Shown here: positions 28,249 to 38,354 of the stretch, in pieces
Layout: each line of letters begins with the position of its first letter
How positions within the stretch are numbered: position 1 is the first letter of the stretch
Assembly (NCBI GenBank): GCA_965249735.1
Contig: CBDFMS010000026.1
Coordinates: forward strand, 496,001 to 560,000
Direction: 5' to 3'
From: JANQSS01 sp965249735
GTDB taxonomy: Bacteria > Bacteroidota > Bacteroidia > Chitinophagales > Saprospiraceae
Length of the DNA stretch: 64,000 bases
Translations under genes and position numbers: made by a program
Notes under the pieces: generated by a model
Databases searched by the model: none
Seen by the model: the letters and a program-made list of their open reading frames with translations, nothing else
Told to the model about the DNA's origin: nothing

Positions 28249-30681
28249 ATGTGGAAGTTTTTATTGTCATTCGTCGGCTTGGTTGCTTTACTCGTACTTG
28301 GCAATCGCCCTCTACCTGCCGGAACTTCTACCCTACCACCAATTGGTAAATTTCTATCTCCTTCCTCCGGATTTTGGCAAAATGGAAATATAAACTTGCC
28401 AAATAAAATATTTATTCCGTCATTAAAGTCGCATGCACGTGTGTTTCTTGATGACCGTGGTGTTCCACATATTTTCGCAGAAAATTACATTGATGCCTTG
28501 CGCATTCAGGGTTTTCTCCATGCACATGATCGATTATTTCAAATGGATATTTCATCCCGGTTTACTTCAGGGCGATTAGCAGAGATCTTTGGTAAGCGCA
28601 TGGTGGAAATAGACAAATTAATGAGAAGAAGAGGACTGCCTTTTGCTGCCGAAAATGCACTTGCAGGATGGGAGGAGCATCCAAAATCTTTTGATCAAAT
28701 GACTGCCTATACAAATGGTGTCAATGCCTATATTCAGCAGTTGAAATCCGTCAATTACCCTTTCGAGTATAAATTATTATCAGCTGAAGTCGAAGAGTGG
28801 ACTCCATACAAAACCGCCTGTATGTTTAAAAGTATGGCGTTCGATCTCAGTTTTCGAAATGAGGATGACCTCGCTAGTAAAACTATAGACCTTCTTTGGA
28901 TCAGAATTATATAATTTTCTATTTCCATTTCGATCAGAGCTCGAAGACCCTGTCATTCCTCCCGGATCGAAATGGAAAACGACAAATGATGTAGGTCTCG
29001 AAACAAATCAACATCCAACATTCCCGTCCAAAGTCAATTAAGAAGAAACAAGCCTTATTGCCGGACGAGGCTATAGGAAGCAACAATTGGGCAGTATCGG
29101 GATCAAAGACGAAAAGCGGCGCTCCCATTCTGTGTAATGACCCTCATCTTCGTTTGCTGTCTTCCGGCAATTTGGTATGAAGCGCAAATTCATACGCCGG
29201 ATGTAAATGTGTACGGTGTATCCATACCTGGTGTACCCCGGCATTATCATCGGATTTTAACGAGAGACATTGCCTGGGGATTTACAAATGTTGGTCTTGA
29301 CGTGCTGGATTGGTATAAAATCGATTGGGTCGACTCCACGAAACAGGCATACCGAATTGACAATAAAATAATAAAAACTGAAAATAGAATTGAAGAAATC
29401 AACATCAAAGGTCAGCCTGCAGTATACGACACCATTTTATATACATCGTGGGGACCATTAACGTATGAAGATGATCCAGATCATTATTTTACATGATTAT
29501 GCATTGCGTTGGATACTGGTCACGATAAGCAGGATATTGACGAATTTTTCTACTTTCCCGGGATTAAATACTGCTAAAAAATCTCAACGATTTATATTGA
29601 AGCGTCAAGTAAGTTTCTCAGTCCGGCACAGAACATGATATTTGCCTCGGTCGATGGAGATATTGCCTTACGAGTTTGTGGCAATATTCCGATTAGAAAA
29701 AAGAATCAAGGAATATTCGTTCAAGATGGATCTACCCGTAAAAACGACTGGCAAGGATTCGTTTCTGCTGAAGAAAATCCGGTCTCAATAAATCCATCGC
29801 GCGGATTCGTTTCATCGGCCAATCAAATTTCCACGGACTCTTCCTTTCCGTATCCCTATTATGGATATTATGCGGATTATCGTGGAAGGTTGCTCAACAA
29901 GAAATTATCACAGATGCAACAAATAACCCCTGAGGATATGATGCGTCTTCAAAATAATGACGAGAGCCAGCTTGTAGAAGACGCGCTCAGCGCATTGATT
30001 ACCGCTGTAAATTTCGACAATCTCATTACGCGTTCTGCACAAGAAAAATTTAATTTACTTCAGAAATGGGACGGACATTTTAATGCGAAAAATCTCGAAC
30101 CAGTCTTATTTTCAAAATGGTTCACTAAATTTTATAATTTATGTTGGGATGAATTATTAGAGGCTGAATCCAAATTGCGTCGTCCCGAATATTGGCGATC
30201 TATTGAATTACTGGAAAAACATGTTGATCACATTATTTTTGATAACAAGGCTACTGATGTAATCGAAAATGGCTCAGATATTGTCGTTTTGGCGCTTGAA
30301 CAAATCAGTTCTGAAGTAGATTCCATACTGCAAATTGACAAAACGTTCAATTGGGGTAAATACAATGACAACCGTATTCGTCACCTTTTGAATATTCCAT
30401 CTTTATCCAGTAATGTAAATTTCGTTAACGGCTTCAAATATTCCTTGAATGCTGTGAACTCCACGCACGGCCCTTCCTGGCGTATGGTTGTGGAGATGAC
30501 CGAGCCGATAAGAGCATGGGGAGTTTATCCAGGTGGTCAATCAGGGCATCCGGGACACCGAAACTATGACAACATGATCGATTCCTGGACTAAAGGAGAT
30601 TATTACGAATTAGAATTATTGTCAGGCCCTGAATCCGTGCCCGAAAATTCAGGTCAATTCATAAACTGTGTCTCAGAATGA
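28249..30681 (+). pseudogene. Penicillin acylase family (Ntn-hydrolase) gene broken by multiple small insertions
   Basis: Three open fragments (28249-28914, 29137-29496, 29635-30681) plus connecting sequence translate to one penicillin-amidase-like protein of about 806 aa if 12 extra bases at 11 sites are ignored. The first fragment has an N-terminal membrane/signal segment and the family block GVPHIFAENYIDALRIQG. The bridging region encodes the GSNNWAVSG nucleophile motif (processed beta-chain serine), and the last has SPAQNMIFASVDGDIA and GQSGHPGHRNYD. The family hydrolyses amides such as N-acyl homoserine lactones or beta-lactam side chains in the periplasm; the substrate here is unknown. 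First and last fragments share a frame, consistent with 12 added bases. Either a recent pseudogene or a poorly resolved patch of sequence. Confidence 0.88.
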
Positions 30682-31025
30682 ATAAAGTAATCAGCATAGC
30701 CGCAGTCATGATCGGGAGCTATCTCCTTGCATTTATATGTCCCTGGTGGTCCATCGCGATTGCACCATTCATCGCCGGGATAGCCTTCACATTCAAATCC
30801 GGGGTCCATGCGCTTTTAGGGTTTATTGGACTATTTTTACTTTGGGGCGTCCAGGCCTACATTGCAAGTACATATCAGGCGCAAGATCTGGCTATCAGGG
30901 TTGGAGAATTATTCAATGGGCTATCACCCATCCTCTTAGTCATTATTACAGCTCTGTTTTCCGGAATCATTGGAGCCCTCGCTCAACTTTCGGGCCACCT
31001 TTTAAAAAAGACTATTACCAAATGA
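30678..31025 (+). CDS. Small polytopic membrane protein
   Basis: 115 aa with about four hydrophobic segments (SIAAVMIGSYLLAFI; SIAIAPFIAGIAF; ALLGFIGLFLLWGVQAY; ILLVIITALFSGIIGALA) and a basic C-terminus. I do not recognise a characterised family. It overlaps the acylase reading frame by 4 bases (ATGA) and the next gene by 4 bases, so it is translationally coupled to both and probably works at the envelope with them. Confidence 0.8.
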   Translation: MNKVISIAAVMIGSYLLAFICPWWSIAIAPFIAGIAFTFKSGVHALLGFIGLFLLWGVQAYIASTYQAQDLAIRVGELFNGLSPILLVIITALFSGIIGALAQLSGHLLKKTITK

Positions 31026-32020
31026 AAATCTTAACCAACCTATTAATTATTGGATTAATATTCAATTTCACCTTCCTCTCTGCACAAGTATTAATATTTA
31101 GCGATCGTGAAGATGGCGCACGTTATTTAAGTCAGGACAAGATGGATCACTATTTTGAAAAAGTCAATCCGATAGAATTGGCTATCCAGTTAAACGATCA
31201 AGATATGGATTTGACCGATCGCGACGCGGCGGTTACACAATACATTGAATCCTATCAAGACGAAGTATTGTCGATTACAAATAAAGAAAAACAAATATTG
31301 GAGTCACTTATGCGGTGGCTTATTGAAGCTTGTAACGAATTCAATGAACAACTGCTGCCAGACACGATCCGAATGATTGTCGTAAAGGGAAATCACTACG
31401 GTGAATCGACGTTTTTTACTCGGGGTCATGCTATCGTCACCTCACGTGCATCGCTTGAACATATGCCTGCTCATGCTATTCGCCATGTGATGCTGCACGA
31501 GTTGTTTCACATAATTTCACGATACAACGCCAAGCTTCGTCTTGAACTGTATGGCCATGTGGGATTTCACAAAATCGATAACTCCCTTTTATTTAGAAAA
31601 GACTTCTATGAAAAAATCTTATATAACCCTGATGGTGTGGCGTTAGAATATGGAATAAATTTAATGATGAAAGATTCGTCTACAGTCAAATTCATTCCTG
31701 TCATTTCAACAAAAGCAAATCACTACGACGTATCAAAGCCTACATTTTTTGAATATATTAATTTTCAATTATATCCATTGGACCCCGTGGGAGATCAATA
31801 TTTTGTGAGGAGCCCTGAAGCCTGTGAATCACTTGATATGACTCATCTAATGGGAGCTTTTTTTAATCGAATTACCATGAACACACAATATATTATTCAT
31901 CCGGATGAAATTTTAGCGGATAATTTTATGTATTTATTCCGCTCAGAGAAGGAAAATAAAGAACTTGATCAGTCGCTGTTGAATAATATTAAAAATTCTA
32001 TAATTTCTTATGAAAATTAG
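31022..32020 (+). CDS. Secreted putative zinc metallopeptidase-like protein (HExxH)
   Basis: 332 aa from the ATG at 31022, which starts a signal peptide (MKILTNLLIIGLIFNFTFLSAQ). A longer in-frame extension from 30737 would overlap the membrane protein gene almost entirely and is rejected. The motif HELFH (in VMLHELFHIISRYN) matches HExxH, a zinc-binding and catalytic signature; possible third ligands downstream cannot be fixed by eye. I do not recognise the family. The start overlaps the preceding stop by 4 bases and the carboxylase gene begins 3 bases after its end. Confidence 0.8.
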   Translation: MKILTNLLIIGLIFNFTFLSAQVLIFSDREDGARYLSQDKMDHYFEKVNPIELAIQLNDQDMDLTDRDAAVTQYIESYQDEVLSITNKEKQILESLMRWLIEACNEFNEQLLPDTIRMIVVKGNHYGESTFFTRGHAIVTSRASLEHMPAHAIRHVMLHELFHIISRYNAKLRLELYGHVGFHKIDNSLLFRKDFYEKILYNPDGVALEYGINLMMKDSSTVKFIPVISTKANHYDVSKPTFFEYINFQLYPLDPVGDQYFVRSPEACESLDMTHLMGAFFNRITMNTQYIIHPDEILADNFMYLFRSEKENKELDQSLLNNIKNSIISYEN

Positions 32021-32023
32021 TCT

Positions 32024-33658
32024 ATGAAACAAACTGAAATAGATCAAAATAAAAATGAGGACGCTATGCGATTGCTCCTCTCAAAAAACAGACAGCTTTC
32101 AGATGTCATACACCTGGGTGGTGGTAAGAAGAAGATCAGTCGACTCCATGAGAAAGGAAAAATGACAGCGCGAGAACGCGTGGCATATCTATTGGATGAT
32201 GACATGCCCAACCAGGAAATTGGTGAGTTTGCCGGCCATGAGATGTATGAGGAATACGGTGGTTGTCCAGGAGGTGGGGTGGTTATCGTAATCGGTTATA
32301 TCAACAAGAGACAATGTATCGTGGTGGCAAATGACGCGACTGTCAAAGCCGGGGCGTGGTTTCCAATCACCGGAAAAAAGAATCTACGCGCGCAGGAAAT
32401 TGCTATGGAGAATCGTCTACCAATCATATACCTGGTTGATAGTGCAGGAGTCTTTCTACCTATGCAAGACGAGATTTTCCCGGACAAAGAACATTTTGGC
32501 CGAATATTCAGAAACAATGCACGCTTATCCTCAATGGGTATTATCCAGATAGCAGCCATCATGGGAAGTTGCGTGGCCGGTGGAGCCTATCTGCCCATTA
32601 TGTCTGACGAAGCGCTCATAGTAGATAAAACAGGTTCAATTTTCTTAGCGGGTCCCTACCTCGTCAAAGCAGCAATTGGCGAAGAAGTCGACAAGGAAAC
32701 ATTAGGAGGAGCGGTCACCCAATCAGAAATTTCGGGCATTACAGATTATAAAATGCCCGATGATCCCACTTGCCTAGACACAATTCAGAATCTTTTCGAT
32801 AAAGTAGGAGATTTTGAAACAGCTGGATTCAGCCGAAACGAATCCATTTCACCGGCAAGATCGGCCAAAGATTTATACCGGGTTTTTCCGGAATTCTCGA
32901 CCAAGCCATATCGCTCACGTGAAATACTACAATGTATTGTGGATAAGGACTCACTGACGGAATACAAAAAAGGTTATGGTAAAACCATGATTTGTGCATA
33001 CGCTCGAATTGATGGCTGGGCTGTTGGAATTGTCATGAATAACCGGGAAGTGGTAAAAACTAATAAGGGGGAAATGCAATTTGGTGGTGTTATTTATTCT
33101 GATTCGGCAGATAAGGCTGCAAGATTTATTATGATCTGCAATCAAAAAAAGATACCGCTCGTATTTTTTCATGACGTCACAGGATTTATGGTTGGAACTC
33201 GAAGTGAGCATGGAGGCATTATTAAAGATGGCGCCAAATTGGTCAATGCCGTATCAAATTCAACAGTTCCAAAGTTTACTATTGTCATTGGTAACTCATA
33301 CGGAGCCGGAAATTATGCCATGTGTGGCAAAGCATATGACCCACGTTTAATCGTTGCCTGGCCAACAGCGAAAATAGCTGTCATGGGAGGGAGTCAAGCC
33401 GCCCAGGTATTGTTACAAATCCAAATGGCAGCTATGAAACGCGATGGGACAGAATTGAGTCCTGAAGAGGAACAAGCATTGCTAAACAATATTAAAAGTC
33501 AGTACGAAGAACAAACAACACCACTTTATGCCGCCGCAAGGCTCTGGGTTGATGCTATTATTGATCCGATCGAAACGCGTAAAGTGATCAGTATGGGCAT
33601 AGAAATGGCAAATCAAGCTCCGGTTGAACGATTCAATCTGGGTGCCTTGCAGACATAA
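32024..33658 (+). CDS. Acyl-CoA carboxylase, carboxyltransferase (beta) subunit
   Basis: 544 aa, two crotonase-fold carboxyltransferase halves. The first has GARERVAYLLDD-like TARERVAYLLDD and GGGVVIVIGYI; the second has FFHDVTGFMVGTRSEHGGIIKDGAKLV-type sequence and GNSYGAGNYAMCGKAYDPR, which most resembles methylcrotonoyl-CoA carboxylase beta subunits. Propionyl-CoA or another acyl-CoA is also possible. The enzyme transfers CO2 from biotin to the acyl-CoA. The biotin carboxylase/carrier partner is not in the window. It is the last gene of the packed yaaA-to-carboxylase series, 3 bases after the HExxH gene. Confidence 0.93.
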   Translation: MKQTEIDQNKNEDAMRLLLSKNRQLSDVIHLGGGKKKISRLHEKGKMTARERVAYLLDDDMPNQEIGEFAGHEMYEEYGGCPGGGVVIVIGYINKRQCIVVANDATVKAGAWFPITGKKNLRAQEIAMENRLPIIYLVDSAGVFLPMQDEIFPDKEHFGRIFRNNARLSSMGIIQIAAIMGSCVAGGAYLPIMSDEALIVDKTGSIFLAGPYLVKAAIGEEVDKETLGGAVTQSEISGITDYKMPDDPTCLDTIQNLFDKVGDFETAGFSRNESISPARSAKDLYRVFPEFSTKPYRSREILQCIVDKDSLTEYKKGYGKTMICAYARIDGWAVGIVMNNREVVKTNKGEMQFGGVIYSDSADKAARFIMICNQKKIPLVFFHDVTGFMVGTRSEHGGIIKDGAKLVNAVSNSTVPKFTIVIGNSYGAGNYAMCGKAYDPRLIVAWPTAKIAVMGGSQAAQVLLQIQMAAMKRDGTELSPEEEQALLNNIKSQYEEQTTPLYAAARLWVDAIIDPIETRKVISMGIEMANQAPVERFNLGALQT

Positions 33659-34187
33659 TTTCCAATAGCTTATTTAGTCACGCTTAATACCACTACGATT
33701 CCATATTCTACTTCTTTGTTAAATTATTACCGCACAATTCTCATGAGCTTAATAATTACAATAGCCATTCACTTCGTCCAATATGAATAATTCCGGAGTC
33801 CTTGCTCCCTGCATATCTCACCCCTTGAATGGATAACACCCCAATCTTTTACATAACTAACAAAACCCCGGCAAAAAATCTATCATGTTGCTTTTCGGCC
33901 ATCCATTAAGTTTTGCTTTCATTAGTTGTTCAATCGCAATATCTTGTCATTATGATCATGATTAGTCCCGGAAAACAGGTAAATTAATTCCAATTTCGTC
34001 ACCTTTTAGATTAATTGAAGTTTAGTTTGAATATTACAAAAATTCTATGCTTAGTTGAACTTGGAGCCACCAGCTTCCCGGTGAATACATCAGAAAGTGC
34101 ACACATTACAGTGGGCATGTCAATCGATCCAATCCTTCATGGAACATCAAGAATTGCTATATATCATTACTTTAGATTGATTGGTAA
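33659..34187 (+). other. 529-base intergenic spacer
   Basis: AT-rich spacer between the carboxylase gene and the second propeller kinase. I see no ORF of credible size, no intrinsic terminator and no clear -33/-7 promoter. Only short imperfect palindromes such as ATGATCAT near 33950 are present. Confidence 0.6.
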
Positions 34188-36689
34188 ATGACACAAAGCA
34201 TTGGACCATATCGCTTGACAGTCTCAATCATACTAATTATCTCTCTGAACATAGTTTTTGCTCAACCATCCATTTTTAATGTTTTTACAACTTCTGTTGA
34301 AAATGGATTATCTCATAATGACGTACGCAAAGTATTTCAAGATAAAAGAGGCTTTATTTGGCTAGGAACGTATGATGGGTTATGTCGGTATGATGGTAGT
34401 TCATTCAAAACTTATTTGTCAATTGCCAGTGATACATCATCTATTTCCCATAACACTGTAAATGACATTTGGGAAGATAGTTCTGGTAATTTATGGATAG
34501 CCACTCAAAACGGTCTCAATCGGTTTAACATAAAGACTGAGTCATTTCTTCGGATTTATATTTCGACCAGCACACCTCAGACTCTTCCATTTGAAATTTC
34601 TCAGATTTTGCCGGATTCCAAAGCAAATCTTTGGCTTGCCACATCCAATTTCGGACTTTGTTATTACGATAGAATCAAAAACAAGATCTTTCAATTTCTT
34701 CCTCGTCATAAATCAGATGAGATACAAGAACATCTTAAGAATTTCGGTGTTTCAGGTCTTTGTTTTGATACCTCCAACTCCAGTAAGATATGGCTAGCTT
34801 GTAGAGAAGGATTATTTTCATTTGATATAAAGAATCAAACTTTCCGTAATTATTTCTATCAAAATAAATTCCTGACCGATATTATTCAAACCGAAGCCAA
34901 CCAACTCTGGATGAGCAGTTGGGAAGGTGGTTTGATCGGTTATGATGTAATTAATAATAAAAAAATCAACATTGGTAAAAATGACATTGTCAGCAATATC
35001 CTTAGGAAATCCGATCACGAGCTTTGGATAGCTGATATGATAAATGGAATAGGGATATTCGATCTTAAAACTTTAAAGGTTCGATACATCAAGCCGCAAG
35101 CACAAATTCCCTTGTCTGTCTCAATAAAAAGTTTGTCAAATATCTCTAAAACCGGCGAATTAATTTGGTTTACAGAAGGTGTTGCCACTCCTTTATTCAA
35201 GGGAGTTGAAACATTTGATCCTAGTTTAAACAACTTTCAATTATTTCCGGTCAATCCCATTGCAACGTTTAAAATGTTGGAAGTGTTTCCGGATGCTTTC
35301 GCCTTTAGCAAAACCACAGATAAATCATATATGTCAGCGTGGCTGGGAGATGGATTATATATTATGAACCAAGAAGATCAAGTTGAACAAATCATTCGAT
35401 TTAAAAATAAAGATGTTTTAAATGTCAAGATCGATCAGTTTGAACATGTATGGGCTAGCTCTGGACAAACACTCCTAAAGTTAAATAAAGAAAATAATAT
35501 ATTACAAGAATATAATACGAGTATTTCGAAAAAACTCCTTTCGAACATTCTTGTTCTACATGACGATCCTGATGGATATCTATGGGTTGGCGATATAAAC
35601 GGCAACCTGATACGGATTGACTCTCGGACCAATTCTTCCACTCATTTTAAATTACCCGCCGAGAAGAAGGTCAGTCAAAATATCAATCCTAGTATTTTGT
35701 GCATGTTGAATGATCAGCATGGTAACCTCTGGATTGGAACAGGAAACGGGCTCTATGTGATGGACAAACAAAAAGAGAGCTTTCGCCGATTTGTCCACCT
35801 ACCTCATGATACGTCAACATTGGTACAGAATCAAATATCCAAAATGGCCATAGACAGTAAGGGTCAAATTTGGATTTGCAATCAGATGGATGGGCTTCAG
35901 GTATTCGATACAAAAACGGGACAAAAGGTTAATCATTTTACAAAGCAAAGCGGACTTCCATCTGACCGGATTTACAATCTCATCATAGATAAAAATGAAG
36001 ATATTTGGATGATACATCCATTCGGAATATCACGCTATACTCCAGACACAAGGCAAATACTGACTTATGAATTGAAAGACGGCCTTCCTCTGGCGCGAAC
36101 CGACATGGAAATAACACATCGTCCGGATGGTTACATTTATTTTAGTGCATACAATGCATTTTATCGATTTCATCCCGATAGTCTTTTCACACCTCAGCCG
36201 GCCCCACTTACATTTACATCGTTTAAAATTTTTGAAAAAGAAGTCACTTTTGATACTGTGGTTGATTTTCAAGAAATAATTCAACTTCATCATGATGAAA
36301 ATTTCATCACAATAGGATTCAAAGCCTTAAATCAATACAAGGGTCACAATGTAAATTATACGTGGCAGCTCGAAGGAGTTGACGACGATTGGACTATTCC
36401 AACATCGAGTCGCACTACCGCGAGTTATTCGAACTTATCACCGGATACTTACACTTTTCGCGTGAAGGCTGTAATGGAGGGGTCACAAATAAATCCGGTT
36501 GAACGGATATTGAAAATTGTTATTACCCCTGCATGGTGGCAAACCATTTGGTTAAAGTCGTGCTCGCAATTATATTGGGAGGCGCACTATATCAATTTTA
36601 TACTTGGCGCATATCTCAGATTCGAAGGAAAGAAAATTTTGAAAAAGAGTTGGCAGAATTTAAACTGCAGGCACTTCGTGTACAGATGA
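34188..36689 (+). CDS. Propeller-type sensor kinase, N-terminal sensor part (gene split by frameshift)
   Basis: Signal segment (LTVSIILIISLNIVFAQ), then two-component-regulator propeller repeats throughout (GFIWLGTYDGLCRYDG, GNLWIATQNGLNRF, GNLWIGTGNGLYVMD, GQIWICNQMDGLQVFD, EDIWMIHPFG) and a canonical Y_Y_Y domain near 725-780 (YTWQLEGVDDDW). It runs into the frame break at about 36552-36554: the codons TGG TTA AAG continue out of frame, and the last roughly 45 residues are nonsense. Restoring one base (TTT for TT) joins it to the downstream kinase part, giving about 1039 aa, close to the 1016 aa of the other propeller kinase here. The break falls exactly at the membrane helix. Confidence 0.85.
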   Translation: MTQSIGPYRLTVSIILIISLNIVFAQPSIFNVFTTSVENGLSHNDVRKVFQDKRGFIWLGTYDGLCRYDGSSFKTYLSIASDTSSISHNTVNDIWEDSSGNLWIATQNGLNRFNIKTESFLRIYISTSTPQTLPFEISQILPDSKANLWLATSNFGLCYYDRIKNKIFQFLPRHKSDEIQEHLKNFGVSGLCFDTSNSSKIWLACREGLFSFDIKNQTFRNYFYQNKFLTDIIQTEANQLWMSSWEGGLIGYDVINNKKINIGKNDIVSNILRKSDHELWIADMINGIGIFDLKTLKVRYIKPQAQIPLSVSIKSLSNISKTGELIWFTEGVATPLFKGVETFDPSLNNFQLFPVNPIATFKMLEVFPDAFAFSKTTDKSYMSAWLGDGLYIMNQEDQVEQIIRFKNKDVLNVKIDQFEHVWASSGQTLLKLNKENNILQEYNTSISKKLLSNILVLHDDPDGYLWVGDINGNLIRIDSRTNSSTHFKLPAEKKVSQNINPSILCMLNDQHGNLWIGTGNGLYVMDKQKESFRRFVHLPHDTSTLVQNQISKMAIDSKGQIWICNQMDGLQVFDTKTGQKVNHFTKQSGLPSDRIYNLIIDKNEDIWMIHPFGISRYTPDTRQILTYELKDGLPLARTDMEITHRPDGYIYFSAYNAFYRFHPDSLFTPQPAPLTFTSFKIFEKEVTFDTVVDFQEIIQLHHDENFITIGFKALNQYKGHNVNYTWQLEGVDDDWTIPTSSRTTASYSNLSPDTYTFRVKAVMEGSQINPVERILKIVITPAWWQTIWLKSCSQLYWEAHYINFILGAYLRFEGKKILKKSWQNLNCRHFVYR

Positions 36690-37306
36690 ATCCTCACTTT
36701 ATTTTCAATAGTCTCACTTCCATATACCAGCTGATTCAAAGCAAGCAAAATAAAGAAGCGGCCCTCTATCTCACTCAATTCTCTAAACTCATCAGGTTAG
36801 TCTTTAATATCTCTGATCAAAAATCGGTCGACCTTGAAACTGAATTGACGCTCGCCAAATTATTTATGAATATGGAAAAACTCCGATTTGAAGACAAATT
36901 TGTTTACGAAATTGATATTCATCCGGACCTAGATCCCCGAATCTTACAAGTACCACCAATGATTTTACAACCGTATCTTGAGAATGCGGTATGGCATGGA
37001 TTACTTCATTCTGATCAGCCAGGAAAACTGCATATTTCCGTATTTCCGGTGAAGAACGGATGGAAATGCACCATCGAAGACAATGGGATTGGAAGAGAAG
37101 CAGCAACATTGCTAAAATCAAAATCCCATCGGCGCCACGAGTCCAAAGGAATGGAAATTACGGAACAACGCCTTAGGATAAGTGCTCAATTAGGCAATAG
37201 TGCAATGACGGTACGTGTGATTGACAAAAAAAATAATGATAACAATGATAGCGGGACAATAATTGAACTTTATTTTCAAGATGAAAGATTATCAAAAACC
37301 TATTAA
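36533..37306 (+). CDS. Propeller-type sensor kinase, C-terminal histidine kinase part (gene split by frameshift)
   Basis: This frame holds a membrane helix (VVLAIILGGALYQFYTW), a short coiled linker, and a LytS-type His_kinase domain with the canonical NPHFIFNSL phosphoacceptor, PPMILQPYLENAVWHGL (N-box) and EDNGIGREAA (G-box). The first few residues (MVANHL) are read from the out-of-frame overlap and are probably not a true start; real coding joins the upstream sensor part at about 36554. If the break is genuine, this fragment could still make a membrane-bound kinase without a sensor. The partner regulator starts 10 bases downstream. Confidence 0.85.
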   Translation: MVANHLVKVVLAIILGGALYQFYTWRISQIRRKENFEKELAEFKLQALRVQMNPHFIFNSLTSIYQLIQSKQNKEAALYLTQFSKLIRLVFNISDQKSVDLETELTLAKLFMNMEKLRFEDKFVYEIDIHPDLDPRILQVPPMILQPYLENAVWHGLLHSDQPGKLHISVFPVKNGWKCTIEDNGIGREAATLLKSKSHRRHESKGMEITEQRLRISAQLGNSAMTVRVIDKKNNDNNDSGTIIELYFQDERLSKTY

Positions 37307-37316
37307 ACTTTGAAAA

Positions 37317-38060
37317 ATGATTAAAACCATACTTATTGACGACGAAAAAAAATGTCTACAAAGTTTAGAGCAAAGCCTTCAGGAATCATGTCCTCAAATA
37401 CGAATACTTGAATTGTGTCAATCAGCGAAGGATGGCCTTAAGGCCATTAAAAGACATCAACCAGATCTTATTTTTTTAGACATTATGATGCCATGGATGA
37501 ACGGATTTGAAATGCTTGAATTACTGGATGAAATCAATTTCGAGGTAATCTTTACGACCGCTTATGATGAATTTGCCCTTCAAGCTTTTCGGCTAAGTGC
37601 GGCTGATTTTTTGCTTAAACCTATTGCACTTGACGAACTAGAATCCGCTGTTAATAAAGTCATCGATAAACACCAACACGCGTTTTCAAAAGAACACTTT
37701 GATGTGTTAGTTGAAAATTTGAAACCACAAAATTTAATGCAGCGAATTGCTTTCCCAGTGGGAGATGGATTCAAATTTGTACCTGTTCAAGATATCGAAT
37801 ATTGCCTGGCAGATGGAAACTATACTATGATATTTCTCACAACCGGAGAAAAATTGTGTGTCGTGCGACGACTTAAGGTAATAGAAGGTCAATTAAAAGG
37901 ACATAATTTTTGTCGGATTCACAACTCTCATATGATAAACCTCAATCATACCGTAAAATACTTTAGGGGTGACGGAGGATACGTAACAATGGCCAGTGGA
38001 ATTGTTTTAAACGTCTCTCGCAACAGAAAAGATTCCCTTCTTAATATGATTCAAGCCTGA
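37317..38060 (+). CDS. LytTR-family response regulator
   Basis: 247 aa. The receiver domain (1-120) has acidic pocket D8/D9, phosphoacceptor D55 in LIFLDIMMP, and K101 in FLLKPI, all canonical. The LytTR DNA-binding domain (about 145-245) includes IEYCLADGNYT and FCRIHNSHMINL. It pairs with the upstream split kinase, from which it is separated by 10 bases. Two secreted-protein genes follow on the same strand after a 294-base gap and are plausible, unproven targets. Confidence 0.95.
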   Translation: MIKTILIDDEKKCLQSLEQSLQESCPQIRILELCQSAKDGLKAIKRHQPDLIFLDIMMPWMNGFEMLELLDEINFEVIFTTAYDEFALQAFRLSAADFLLKPIALDELESAVNKVIDKHQHAFSKEHFDVLVENLKPQNLMQRIAFPVGDGFKFVPVQDIEYCLADGNYTMIFLTTGEKLCVVRRLKVIEGQLKGHNFCRIHNSHMINLNHTVKYFRGDGGYVTMASGIVLNVSRNRKDSLLNMIQA

Positions 38061-38354
38061 GTCCTTCTATTTCCACATACATAACGTCATTACTACATAG
38101 TTCCCATACACTTTGACGTGTGGTAATGATGCTACAATTCCGGTGATTACAAAATAGTTCTTTTTTTAAACTGGATTAGGATTTAATTTTGGATTAATTA
38201 CACTTTAGAATTAAATAATCAGATTGGTATTTACGGTTAGGCAAATAAAGATTCCGGTATTTGTCAAAATTATTTCGAATAACTGCACAATATGTTAATC
38301 AATGTGGCAAGCTGGATTCACACTGCAAATAATAGGTTTCAAAATATACATTTA

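Noticed and set aside
30737..31021. N-terminal extension of the HExxH gene
   Set aside because: It lies almost entirely over the membrane protein gene in another frame, while the ATG at 31022 starts a clean signal peptide.
36545..36560. Programmed -1 frameshift in the second propeller kinase
   Set aside because: The site GTTAAAG is a poor slippery heptamer (P-site re-pairing TTA to GTT is weak) and kinases of this family are not known to use recoding; a missing T is simpler.
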